From positions 6,811,351-6,875,350 of the forward strand of contig CM032801.1 in NCBI GenBank assembly GCA_019155185.1: a stretch of 64,000 nucleotides of DNA. Reading direction: 5' to 3'. Numbering within the stretch: the stretch's first letter is position 1; each line of letters opens with the position of its first letter. Origin of the DNA: Beaufortia kweichowensis (Eukaryota; Chordata; Actinopteri; Cypriniformes; Gastromyzontidae). Below the pieces are notes generated by a model. The model ran no database searches, was not told where the DNA came from, and saw only the letters and a program-made list of their open reading frames with translations. Positions 13,176-25,720 of the stretch are shown piece by piece. A program made the translations under genes and the position numbers.

Positions 13176-14601
13176 TGAGATGAATAAAATAACAGCTTTA
13201 AAGACGCTTTCCTTTACTGTATTTCTGTACACTGAATCACCCCCTTCTCACTGCAGCCTAGCTCAAGTCAGAAAACCATGTCTCCATTACTCTTCCCCAA
13301 TGTGGTATAGTGAACATACACCCTGGCCCACGAAGGTTAACCTTCAGTCATCAATCACAATTGTTGGCGCATGAGGTGCTGCGGTACGGCTGTATCATGA
13401 TATATTACGTGTATAAATGGACGCATCTTAAGGTGGCTAAGAGCACAGGCCCTAATTTACCAGCTCAGGCTAATGCACCTTATTGTGAAGTTTAGAGTTT
13501 AGCGCATACATGCACTTATATCCCATGACGCTTTCAACAAACTAATGCACCTCTCGCATGCCAAGACTAATGGAATTCTCACCGTTATGGACAGAGATGG
13601 TATCAGTGCAGCAAATGATCAAGCATGCAGGGAATTTTAAGTGTGTATTCTGAGATGCCATTCAGATGATGAAAAATCTAAGCTCTGGCTCGGTTTCTGA
13701 AACTCATAAAACATTTACGCAGTATAAATTATTTCATCAACCATATTGGCATTGTGCTTGGACCCATGTTCACAACTGCCATCAAAATTATTTACACAGG
13801 TGATACAACCACAAGAAACAACAAATGCTATTTCTTAAAAACTACGGTCTAAGCAGGGAGGAACAGACACAGAAACCTTTTTAACAGATCAAGTGGAATA
13901 AAAATGTTTAAATCCTGCTGATATTCAAAATGGAGCTAGTTCAGAGTTCATGTTAAGTGCTTATTACTCTTATCATTTGTACTTTTACTGCTCGACTTCT
14001 GCACTGTTTCAGAAACCGACATTTTATCCAACTTTGTCCATCTCTAAAAAAGTTTAATCCTTAAATAATTTGTGCAATATCTAATGGCAGGCCTCCATAT
14101 GACCTATTCTCTCAGTTTATCTAGTAAAACTGAGACTGCTGGAATCCTTCAAAAACTCCCCTCGCGGAAGCCCCATCTACCCAAATTCACAACATTATAA
14201 TATAAACCATTATGTGTCTTTCTTTGTAAAGTAAACTGATGCAATATTATCATCTGTGGTTTCCTTCAGCATTGCAACACATCATTTCAGTTCTGGAATT
14301 TCATTGTCCTTATTCTGTGCTGGGCTTCACCGAAATAATATTACTGTAAACAAATCTCTAGCAATCAGCAGGGACCATCAAATATAGAGCTAAAAGCTTC
14401 GAGGCCTGTGTCCATAAATCATTTAGGAATAATTTTAGAGGAATGTTAGTTTTGACATAGTACTCTAATATTACCACATCATAAGCAAATAGGCAGAATT
14501 TCCTCCAGCTTTTCATAATTTACAGTATCACTATAGTTCTGCCCTTACTATAGCTGCCAGAAATTACATTTTTGAGGTTTTATAAAGCACATTTGGCTTC
14601 A

Positions 14602-14680
14602 GAGTCATGGCTTAATGGTTAGTAACATGTCAAACCCATTTTCATGCCAGAGTTTTTCTTGTGCCATAATCCAATTTCAT
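14602..14680 (+). mobile_element. Possible SINE head fragment (tRNA-derived)
   Basis: GAGTCATGGCTTAATGGTTAG resembles the start of tRNA-derived fish SINEs, with a box A-like TGGCTTAATGG. No convincing box B (GGTTCGAATCC) follows, so at most a truncated or decayed head is present. This could be coincidence. Confidence 0.25.
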
Positions 14681-17279
14681 GTTCTTCCTCATTACTATCA
14701 AAGTAACACATTTAATAATAGGTCACAAAGGACAGACGTATTGTTGTAACTTGATGCGCTAAAACGACAAACCAGTACACACAAAAATATTAATTCTGTC
14801 ACATAATAAGTCTTTAGGTACACAAAATGTATCACACAATGTCCAAGCTGCTTCCATACAATGAAAGCGAATGGTGACCACAGCTGTCAAACAAGATGAA
14901 GCCTTTCAGTAAATAAAACTAACACAATTTTTAAACATTTTAAAATCTTATGGCCTCAAAAGACTTGGAATAATAGGACACAAGTAATATGGATACATTT
15001 ATGATGCAATTTGTGTCTTCCGAAAAAAATAACAGAAAAGGTAACATTCCAGTTAAGCGCACACAATAACAATAGAACTGTAAATCCCTTTTATGTATCT
15101 TGCTGTGTTTTGTCCTCTCTGGCTATATACTGAGTAATTAATCCTCCAGTCACCTTAGTTCACCATCAACCCGCAGGCTTTACTTTGGCCTAACAATCAC
15201 AATAAATTAAACTGCCCTCTTCTCCCATAGGTAATGGCCAGTCAATAAAGGGCGGCTCAGAAATGTTATGCAATCTGTTTGCAGAAGCCTGGAGGTATGA
15301 GGCTGTATCCACAAACTTCTGTTTGTTTTGGTATGTGAATGTGCGGCTATATTTACGAGGTTGCTGGATAAATTATTCTATTGCACTTCATTGCAAGACA
15401 TCCTAATAAAGATCCTCCCTTCACATTACTTTACTAATACAGTACGTCTTAGTTCACCTCCCTGGTATTTATGGCCTTAAAAATCTTAAGTATGATGAGG
15501 GGGTGTGGCTTTTTCTTTCCTGTCATCAATCTTTTGATTATTTTTAATATGAGCTTCCTAAAATCAGGAAAAAGTCTAATAGTGCTTACATGGCAAATTC
15601 TTAAGCCAAGTGTCTCACTACAGGGTCAAAAGATGGATTACTGCAGATTACTTCATGTAAACAAAGTGAGTGTTAGCCAAATGATCACAACTGACTGCCA
15701 AAGTAACTGCCATGCACCAAGTCCAGCGAGACTAAACAAGATTTTTGGAATCAAAAGTATTTACGTTAAGTATTTATTTGCTGAAACTCATCATTCAGTC
15801 TGGATCACTGCCGTACAAAAAGTCTTGCCATTCAAACTTGGAAAGAATACGACTTAAAAAACCTGAGGGAATAGTACATGAACACACTAAAGATAAAAGA
15901 GAATGAAGAAATACAGATGCATGATAAAAGCATAATAAATAAAAGACTGCCATTGTGTTACCATGCCAATCATCACTACTAAATTAGAAATTTGAGTTAA
16001 AAATGAACAGAAAATGTGCATTGATATCATAAAAGCAAACAAATGCCGATAATGTCAGTCGACACGTCCTGCCGTAGAGCCAAACGCGAAGCTCGTGTTA
16101 ATTGTTCCACCGTCATTTGCTAATCGTATTAAAGAGCAATCTTATTAAAACACAATCTCTATTAAACCTTCCAGTCAAACATCTAATCAGCATATCCAGC
16201 TGTCAACATCAATACACATCAGGGCGTTCACTCTTTAAATATCACCATAATAACTTAATTGATTTAGAAATTACTTTAGGCATATTTTTTCCACAAGCAC
16301 ATATGCCCTACCCTTAGTTTAAATAGATCTTTGCACCACATAACCATTTTAAAGCCAACAGACCATGCAAGCAGGCCTTAGTCAAGCTGAACCACTTTCT
16401 AATTCAATGCATGCAGAGATGATCAAGTCAGGCATTTGAAATTGCCTGTTTAGGTTTTTACAAGATTTGTTCTATTCGCTTTAGACCTCCCTATCAAATA
16501 TAAAACCAGACGGTTCATTAATGCTTTCTAGCAAATGCAATTTGAATCAAAACTCAATGCTGTGTATATTAACAACAATGCACATTTACTAGTAACTCTG
16601 AGAGGCACAAACGGAGAGACGGAGACAAAAATGCCAATTGCGAGAGCAGTTGCCACATCACATTTTCCTCCTGGAAGGGCTGTGAGCGTTAATTGATTTT
16701 TCATCAGGGAAATGGACTGTGGAATCTGGTTCGAACATTTCCTTTGCTTCCTGAGCACGGTGCTCTCCAGGACAGACAGGCGTATAACCTAAAGTGTGCA
16801 TCCGAGGCCTAGAAAACTCAGTGTTAGTAGCTCCTACCTCATTTTTGTAGTTTTGGATCCAATCTTTTACAGTCCTCAGGGCGATTTCGGCTGCCGGCTC
16901 GTTGGGAAAACCTACGGAGATGGAAGAGAAGGATTCGGTTTTGAATTCATGCCGGAGAGAAATCCAGGCTTATGTACTCACACTTTAAGACTCACGCAAA
17001 TATCACCATATGGCTATTGCTGCTCAGCTCCTTCCACACCTTTAACAGTTACTACAAACAACAATCTGTTGAGTTTGCACACAAATCGAAGAGCGAACGT
17101 TCTCACAATTCATCCATCCAAAAAACGCCCACTTTTTCACTTCTGCTGTAACATATTTCACATTATCGTATCTACCTACCCATCTAACATGCCCAAATGT
17201 GGTCTATTACAACCTGTATCCACATTTATCACCAGTGCTAGCCAATTCTTTGTAGATTTACAGATCCATTAAGTTGCTT

Positions 17280-17620
17280 AGACGTGATCGTTTACACCGG
17301 TAGGCGCTCGGGTCGCCACCACAATGAGAATGTAATGACGCATTGACCAGCGAATGTAAAAGACGACACCACTAACTGCTATATTAATCACCAGAGCCTG
17401 AGCCGAGATGGGAAACCGGTCTCAGTGTTAACACAGCGTATTGATTGAGAGTGAATTGATTGCAGAAAATTAATATTTAATGTCGCTGAGGGTGAGGGAG
17501 GGCGGTGAGCCCGGGTGCATCTGTTGCCCGGCGAGTGCGGTATTGACCCCGAAGACCCTTCACAGCGCCAAGGCGGTGGGGTGAAGGGAAATGTAATTAA
17601 CACACGGCTGAGGAGATGTT
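17280..17620. promoter_or_regulatory. Candidate conserved non-coding block, GC-rich
   Basis: About 340 bases of CpG-containing, non-repetitive DNA (GGCGCTCGGGTCGCC, GAATGTAATGACGCATTGACC, GCCCGGCGAGTGCGG), with homeodomain-like words (TATTAATCACC, GTATTGATTGAGAG, AAAATTAATATTTAATG). It contrasts sharply with AT-rich surroundings. Short frames cross it on both strands without protein similarity I recognise. An enhancer-like element is the favoured reading. Confidence 0.35.
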
Positions 17621-18281
17621 TTCACTGTCCATTTCACCTCTCTATCTACTCGGCAGCTTGACAGAATGCTATCTGTGGCTCTTGACGTTCCTCTGTGCTT
17701 TTCAACACAAAATAATTTGGGGATCTGGTGGATGTGAGCGGAGGGGGTGGAGTTTGACACAAGCCCTATCCTGTCAGTGTCTGCTCTATTCATTCCCTGT
17801 TTTTACTCATTCCTTACTCTGACTTCTGGCTCTCTTTCTGACAGGCAGAACTGACTGATTTCTGCTGCTTGCTGGCTGGAGACAGAGACAGAACTGAACC
17901 TCGGGTCAAGAATATGCCTGGGATATGACAAAGCTATTATCTTTCTCAAGAATAATCTCCCCATCCAGATACACAACAAAGTACAGAGAAATGTGTCCAT
18001 AGTGCACAAGCTGTTCATTTTCAGAAACTAATATATTAACATTAATAAAACAGCAGAGAAAATTTCATCTGGGAGTGTAGAAACCATGATGACTAGTCCC
18101 AGCATAAAAATAATCACATCTCAATAGTGCTCATGTTAGAAGCAAAATGTAAAAGCTTTTTGTGTAAATAAGCAAAACATATTACAAGGATCTATGCGTT
18201 CCTCTACTTCAAATGTTTTAAAACTGGAACGAACTAATTTTTTGCTCAGTAAGTTAATATTATTTTACAGAGACTGTGCTA

Positions 18282-18576
18282 CACTCTTAAAAAATAAAGA
18301 TAAAAGAAGAAAAAAAGAAGAAAAAAAAAGATAAAAGATAAAAGATTTCATAAAAGAAATTTTTTTGCCTGAATGGTTCCATAAAGAAGATTCAACATCC
18401 AAATAACCTTTCTGTGTCACAAAACATTCTTTGTAATGTAAAAAGGTTCTTCAGAATATAAAAAGGTAAAATATATATTTTGGGCTTTTTAAAACCTTTG
18501 ATGGAAAAAAATCTTTGAGGAACCAAAAATGGTTGTTTTATGGCATTGAAATGAATAACCTTTATTTTAAAGAGTG
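18282..18576. mobile_element. TA-flanked MITE with CACTCTTAAAA ends
   Basis: A 295-bp element that starts CACTCTTAAAAAATAAAG and ends CTTTATTTTAAAGAGTG, with TA on each side (18280-18281, 18577-18578). Inside the ends are GAATGGTTCCATAAAGAA and its partner, AATGGTTGTTTTATGGCATT. It is similar in size and end to the element at 7580-7875 and probably belongs to the same broad group. A purine-rich AAGATAAAAG run at 18299-18345 is an internal expansion. Confidence 0.9.
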
Positions 18577-21500
18577 TAATGCATCTTTGACATCAAACTG
18601 ATTCGTATCACAATGTCTTGAAACAATAAACATAGTGGTACAGGTCACAACACTTATCTAATATTCAGTGTATTTCTGTGGCAGATATAGATTGATTTGT
18701 GCTTTAGAGACTGTAGAGAGTCAGAGCTCATTGAAAGATCTCTCTGATCAGCCATCTTCTCCTTTGAGTGCTTCACATGCTCCACACATGCCTGTGAGAT
18801 GCCCTCTCACCATCCCTTCAGACAAACGTCAGTGATCACTCTCAAGCAACAAGAAAAGCTTGAATAACAGCGAATATCTGATTTACAGATTCAAGAGTTT
18901 TGTAAGACAATGTTAATGCAGTAAATGGAAAGTTATAGTACTGGAAAGGAAATAAATCTGAGAGAAATACAAAATGCAGCCAAGTATTAATCTTATACAC
19001 AGCAGTCACTTAAATATCCAATAATCAAATATCAAATATTCGTGGGCAATTCCAGCATTATGGACATGACATTTTCAGTCAAAACTTGCAATGTAAATTC
19101 TCACAGAATGAACTTATTACCAGAATACTGAACCATCTGTTTCACTATTTTACTAAATTTCTTGATCAAGTTCAGAAAAAAAATAGAAATAAACATGCGT
19201 TATGGATGTGATTTTCTTATAGAAACCAGAATCAAAAATACCCAACAAAAATGGATGGCTCTTCAAGAAACACAAAATAATTATTTTAATGTTCATGTGT
19301 CCATTTATGAGCAATATGGACTGTTATTGATCTGACAATTCTAGAAACAGCACTTTGACTGTGAAAAAATCATGCTTTAGAAATAGATTAAAAATTTTAA
19401 GGAAACCTAATATGGGTATTCAAACCACTGAATATTGAAATCAGAGCTAGCAGTGTCAAAACCAAAACTAAAATGATCCAAAATTAACAATCGCCAAGCT
19501 GCAAATGAGAGAAAGAAACTGGCTTTTGTAAAAGTTTGTTGTCAATTGGCCATTGGCTTTACGAAAAACAGCAACATAATTTGAACAGATTTTAAAATAA
19601 AGGACAAACACTAAAAAAAATCAGCTGTCATAGGAACATATTTATATATACACATTTTTTAAACCATGCAAAAGTCGTGTAAATTTGTGTGCCATTGACA
19701 GCTGTGGCAAAAAGTTAATGATGGAGGCTGAATATAGCACAGTCTAGAGAAGTTTTGTCATCACTGATGGATGTCTACTAGTGTACAGGCTGCTGATGAG
19801 GGCTCCAGGGAGTCTGTTTTTAGAAGATTTCCTCTACATCTAATGTGAACAAACAGAAAAGAAGAAAAAGCGAGAGATAAACTACTGTATAGTGCGCTAT
19901 ACAGGGTGTCAGCCATTTTGCATTGTTGTCCGAAGTCTTAGTCAGCTATTTTATTTGCTATATAGATCAATGTTTTCTACCTACAGTATAACATACTCTG
20001 ATTTATTAGGTACAAACAATGTGTGCTAACAGGTACTGCTGCCCATAATCCTGTGCAGTGAGAGCTATTGAGTGTCAAAATGAGACATGGGATGTTGCTT
20101 AGTTTACAAGCCATTAAATGATTTTAAAAAATCATCTGAATATCTGTATTAAAATAAATTAAAAGAAAATCTTCTCACTGACAATCCACAGATTAACGCA
20201 AAAGGTTTACATGCCTAGCAAATTACTGTAAGTATTGGGGTAATTTAACTGTTAAATCAACAAACTGTACAAAGGCCAATAATAATCTGGTGCGTTACTC
20301 ATATCTGTGTGAACAAAACAATGTTATCCATTACAAGCGGATCTACAATATATGTTGATTCAAAGCTGATTAGCTGTCTTAGAAACTAACGGCTGACAAC
20401 AAAAAACAATCCAAAAATATCACACTAGGAAAGATTGTATAACATGGATATTGGCAAGTTTTGCCGGACAGGTGAAAAGGTGAATTAGTGACATCAGTCC
20501 ATCTTGAGCTACACACGGATAGTTAGTAAATGACAGAAACAGTATTTCAGAAAATAAGTGACAGAACCTGTGCTTGTGAAAAAACAGAAACACTGGAAAA
20601 GAGAGAGATGAAAAGAAAGATACAACCCACATCCAGAATGAATGGTGACATAAAGACAGATGACTCAACAGTGTCTCAGGCCTGTCACTGTGTGACAAAG
20701 GTGTCTGTGGTAAAACCTTTGCTCCACATGTTAAAATGATCACTTAACATTTACTTTTTACTAAACCATGTCACACCACATACATAAACACCACACCAGT
20801 GTTTTTTATAGGAACCCCCAATACACCCGCCAATACAACGCTAACCAATTCATTGAGAGAATGGATGTTTGACCGATTCAGTCTATATCTATAAGCCATA
20901 CTGATAACTACAAAACTTGATTCACACTTGAATTTTTCCTTTTTCCTAGATACAGTTTGAAAACTACAAATCTAAGACATCCCCAACTGAACAACATTAT
21001 GCTTGTTTGTTGCTGTGTTCTAGCCAGGACAAGCCAATAAAAATCTGTGTTGTCTATTTATCATTTCACACCACCCAGCCTGTCTCACATGTCACATTCA
21101 ATTCAGCCTGCAAGGGTACGACTACGCTTAAAAATAAAACCTTGTTGCCGTTGGGCTGTAGATTCAGGTTTTTCTCAAACAACTGTGATATCTAAAACAT
21201 GTCTTCAGCCATCCAAATATCTCTAAGCAGTGTCAATCTTGAAAACGATAAAAGCACAAAAATGTAAAACACAATCTTTCTTCATCCTTTTTTTCCATAG
21301 ATTCAAGGTAAAGCTTTGCTTTTCCTTGCTTGTGCTGTGATAACCCCACATCAATGTACAACTATCACAAAAGATTCTTTCTCTCTGTGTTTGTGTTTAT
21401 ACTTCCACCCCACCAGCCAAAAGCTTCAGCTTTAAATACTAGGCTATATTGAGAAAGCAACCTATATGATATCAAGGTAAAGAGATAAGGATTCAGCCCT

Positions 21501-22220
21501 AATCCACTACTACAGAGATGGCAGTCAGCTGACCCCGGTTGATCCCTGACCGCTGCTGGGATGCATTGTCTGGATTACCTTCACCTATCTTTCTTTGCTA
21601 TAGAGTCCTGGAAATAAAACCCTTGGTGTCAACAAGAGTTGAGAAGGTAAACAGGACGTGACAGGCGTTGAAGTAAGTGAATGATAAGTGTTAATGTATG
21701 ATATGTGCTTAATCGAGCATTGTCATATTATTCGAGCATCGTTATATTAACTGGAATGTATTTTTTTAAAGTGATAGTTCTGTCATCATATGTCATCATC
21801 TGTACCTTAAAAGCACTTGAGGTCCCATTGAAAAAATTTAAAAGAGACATCTCACCTTTGGCTCCAAGTTAACAACAGCCTTTAAAGTAGTGCACTACAT
21901 GGGCAAAATACATAACTGGCTCTTATTTTTAGATCTTAATATGGTGATGAATGCTTAAAGTCAATACAGCCTATCGAGCTGGATTACGAGGCAATAAAGG
22001 GCTCTCTTCAAATGACAATAATCTAATGAGTGGCACGTTTTAATGTAAGACAGCCCTGTCCTTTCCCCGACAAAGTCATTGGATAGTTAAACCTCAGAGG
22101 CGCAGTACAAGTGATGTCTTCTCTCGAATTCAGTGAAATATGAACCATCGTCTAATTCATTTTCTCTTTGTTGCTTATCTGAAAGCGGGCCTGGATATAT
22201 CATGACAGACTGTGACAGAG
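18577..22220. other. Intronic DNA, no gene seen
   Basis: AT-rich sequence. At 19040-19560 there are two related words, ATTATGGACATGACATTTT and GTTATGGATGTGATTTTCT, about 140 bases apart, which may mark an old unclassified repeat. Frames at 20420-20743 (minus) and elsewhere look like chance frames. Confidence 0.45.
21766..21815 (+). mobile_element. Short fragment of the TTAA-ended MITE
   Basis: TTAAAGTGATAGTTC followed by TGTCATCATATGTCATCATC resembles the left end of the family seen at 28511-28798, with an internal deletion. Only about 50 bases survive. Confidence 0.5.
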
Positions 22221-22440
22221 CATCTATCTATCCATCCATCCATCCATCCATCCATCTATCTATCGTAAAGTATAGTATACATGTATACTATCTATTGTAT
22301 CTATAGTATCCATGCATAGTGTCTATCTATAGTATCCATGTATATTATCTACTGTATCTATAGTATGCATGTATAGTATCTATGTATGGTATCTATATAT
22401 ATTAAATATGTATAGTATCTATCTATAGTATCTATCTATA
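22221..22440. repeat. (ATCC)n / (TATC)n and TATAGTATC minisatellite-like array
   Basis: A tetranucleotide run of ATCC and ATCT units (22221-22264) passes into about 175 bases built from degenerate TATAGTATC/TATCTATAG units with occasional CATG interruptions. This looks like tetranucleotide expansion followed by decay. Confidence 0.9.
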
Positions 22441-25150
22441 TGTTGTTTTTAGTCATCATTTTCTTCTTTAAGTGTTTATGAAACAAAAAATTCTCCAGTA
22501 AAAAAAAGCTAATGACAGATACATACAGAGTCAAGGATGATGCAACCTCTCCCCATCTCTTTGCTTCTCCTGTGTCCACACTATGTAAGACACTGATAGA
22601 TCCACTTGTTCTTTCTCATCCTCTCTGAAGAAGAAATAACCAGTTTCAACCCGTCTCTGGTGGCGTTGATTGATAGGCTATGAACGTCGGACTTAATAAC
22701 CTCTATCATACTATCCAACCCCTCTGCTGGAGGCAGACGCCAGTTTGTTTATGGGTGGCATCTCCTCCGATACACCATGTGTGTGAAAACTCTACCTGTG
22801 CTAATGGTCCGGGCTGAGGGATTAGACTGTCAACTGGGAGTGAGGCCTCATTTTTCTACCTGCCTGCTGTCCACGTTTCCAACCCCACAGAACAGGCCCG
22901 TTACGCCCTAGCCTCTGTACCCCCATCATCTGTCAGCCTGGACCTCAGCTCCCATGATGCACAGGGAAAGAGAGATGGGGTGTCAGACCTAGTTGGCTGT
23001 GAGTGACAGCGCTACATGTTCGATCAGGACGAATGGGGCAAGATAATCTGGTGGGCGTGGCTACCAGATGTTAGTACAAAGTGTATGAAGATGATTACAA
23101 AGATAACAATAAGAAAATCTACAATATGTCTTTTATGGGGCTTGAGAGTCTTATGTCACAATAACTTTCATAGTATTTAGTAAAAAAAAATCTTTGGAAC
23201 TGCGAAAGAAAAATCTTTAATTTCCATTCTAAAAACGTTTAATCTTCTATCAGTCTGACCAAAACAAAACAGACAGCATCGGGTTTGCAGGATGAATGTG
23301 GTGAAGGAAATTAAGGTTATTAGCTCTTTGATCATAATGTGTATGAACACTCTTTCTGTTATTTGAGAGTAAACACTATCTTTCCCTGTAATGATCTGAA
23401 CAATTACTCAATCTTTGCAGTGCGGAGAGGCGGGTTGCAGCTGCAGACTTTTTATTGAATAAAGCGTTTAATGCGGTTGCAGACGGCGCGGCGTGGGCAC
23501 GCTCTGTCTGAAGTGCCAAGAGCTTATTGGTGCTTTACTGTGACAAAATCTTCCGTCTATAGACACTGAACTACATCCGTATATCACTCACATACAGGGA
23601 CACGTGTATCAAAGAGGAACGCACACACACTTGAACACACTGCTTTCTAGTAACATGAAAAGGAGAGGCAATTTTGAGAATGAAAGCGATGCAGGAAGGA
23701 AGTCAAAGCATAAAAAGATTGTTGAGTGTGTGTTGGATAGAGGTTATTTGATCATGGGCGGCTCTTTTATCACTAAACTACACACAAGCACACACACAGA
23801 ACATACATGCACTTACTGTCTAACATGCACCTATTATGCAGCATGCGTATGTGTGCACAGGCAAATACACACAGGCTTTATCACACACGCACACACATAC
23901 ACTAAATAGGTTTGGGAGAAAAATACATTTTCCTTACCATATATTCCTGTAGATATGCAAGGAAAGGCCTGAAAGAAAATGAAAAAATTGTTTAAAAAAT
24001 ACATAAAAATAGCTTAAAAACATGGAGGACTGAGCAAATAAAGTTTTGTGTGTGTTTGGACCTTTAGGCTATACAGAATCACTTACAGTACAGTTTTTCA
24101 TCATTTTAAAAAACTGGATGAAAAGAACGATTTTTTTTGTTATTCAAGCATCAATTTGGCAAAACACAACCCACAGACATAACGCTCATGTAACTCCATT
24201 TAAGACAACATATACTGCCATTTACAATGAAACATGACAGCACTTTCCCCACCTGTTGGCTTAGCCACCTGCTTTTGACATGCACCCCGTGTAAAACTCC
24301 ATTTCAATTTACTTCCCCTAGCGAGAAAATTCAAAAGCATCATTCTGCTTGTCATCTAGGGTTGATCTGATTAATCTGACAGTTCATTAAGGGACAGTCA
24401 TAGTTTAGTACGCTTGACACACACAGTAACGAGAGGAAAGAGGGCCTATGGGAACTATACGTCAGTCTGTATAATGGGTGTAAAGAAATTTGCACAGTAA
24501 TTCAATATTCCAGGAAATTATAACTGATCAAATCATGAGTGTTGGCTGGAAGAGTAAATGGTTGGAATGACATGTAACTGGTGTTGAGCTTTGTTTGTTT
24601 GATGATGCTGTTAACAGCATAACATTTAAAATAATAAAGTTAAGCTTTGAGGAAAGTTAAAAAATGAACCACAGAATAAAGCATTTTTTCATGTGTTGAC
24701 AGTACAGATGACCACAAAAATCTTAAAATGTCATTTTCCTCATTTCCTTTAAATATGACACATGATTGACTACATTAAAACTCACAAACACCTGGACCCT
24801 TAAGATTGAAACTTTCTTGGCAAGACTTTCTAAGACAGTTCTCAAAAAGATTTGCATTGAAGTTTCATTCACATTTAATCTCTTTTGGTCCTTAAAAGCA
24901 AATTAGGTGACCAAAAAAGGTAAATGAAAGTAGATTATTAAAGAACTATATAACCCCAAAATGCTATTTAGTCATTATTTATCATGTGCAGTGGTTAAAC
25001 AATCAGATTTACAAAACATAACATAGGCTAGAAGATTATTTGTGTGTCAGTATTCTTTGTGAACATAACAAGTGCCTGAAAGAGATGGCACAAAACAGAC
25101 CAGAACAACTCGGATATTTATGACCATATTTTTTTAAAGATTAAAAACTT
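22441..25150. other. Intronic DNA, no gene seen
   Basis: Imperfect CA-rich sequence lies at about 23615-23905 (broken ACACAC runs), which explains the 101-codon frame there. A CpG-containing block at about 23420-23510 (GCGGTTGCAGACGGCGCGGC) is non-repetitive. No gene is visible. An octamer word lies at 24850-24857. Confidence 0.5.
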
Positions 25151-25159
25151 ACCATACTG

Positions 25160-25720
25160 TAATAGGTCTGGCTTTGCGGCACTTTGCACCAGACGTATTA
25201 CTCAAGAGCAGGTTTAAAGCTGCGAGAGCCATCATTTTTCCACATGACTGCGTTCTATGCGCCCCTTCCACATTCATCATTTTTAGTGTATTAATAAACA
25301 GTAAAGCGAAGATATTTATTCAAAGCTCTCATTTGTCTTCACAAACCAGCTGAATCTGTGTTTTAGCGTAGCATTTATCACAAAAAAAACTGTGACCGCT
25401 GCGTTAATGCGGCATTATGACAAATGCAAATTTCCCTATCGTTTCCGAGCGCCACCGTTTGTTTGGATGCAGATAAGAATAGTTCTGGTTCTACAATAAA
25501 GCGCGTGATAAAAAGGTGTGAATTGCGCTGTCGCTCTGACCGCATGAGACGTTGTTTAGTGACACACTAAAGGCTGCTAATAAGGCTTTGTTTTAAAAAT
25601 GTTTGAAGTGCTAAAAGCAGGTATTATCCATATCAAATGAGGTTTTCTGTTACGGCGATAGTTTTAACACAAAGCAGCCCATAATTGCAATGAATGCGCT
25701 GCTATCGGAACATTATAGGA
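25160..25720. promoter_or_regulatory. Candidate enhancer-like block with POU octamer
   Basis: Non-repetitive, CpG-containing DNA with a perfect octamer ATGCAAAT at 25424-25431, preceded by GGCATTATGACAA, giving a SOX-like plus POU arrangement. Other words of note are GCGTTAATGCGG, TTTCCGAGCGCCACCG and TAAAGCGCGTGATAAAAAGG. No coding frame fits. Interpretation as an enhancer is inference from motif content. Confidence 0.35.

Larger units (their letters stand above)
13176..18281. other. Intronic DNA, no gene seen
   Basis: Mostly AT-rich sequence. Open frames at 15471-15857 (128 codons) and 16796-17272 (158 codons, the longest in the window) show no recognisable domains, no splice sites in frame and no codon pattern like the MACROD2 exon, so they are treated as chance frames. 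A GC-rich non-repetitive block at 17280-17620 is listed separately. Confidence 0.5.

Noticed and set aside
16796..17272. Longest open frame in the window (158 codons, plus strand)
   Set aside because: No recognisable domain, no in-frame splice sites and composition like its surroundings; treated as a chance frame.
23604..23909. His/Thr-rich 101-codon frame
   Set aside because: Derived from imperfect CA-repeat sequence.
24948..24990. Possible TTAA-MITE fragment (CCCCAAAATGCTATTTAGTCATTATTTATC)
   Set aside because: The resemblance is loose and lacks the terminal TTAAAGG; could be chance.
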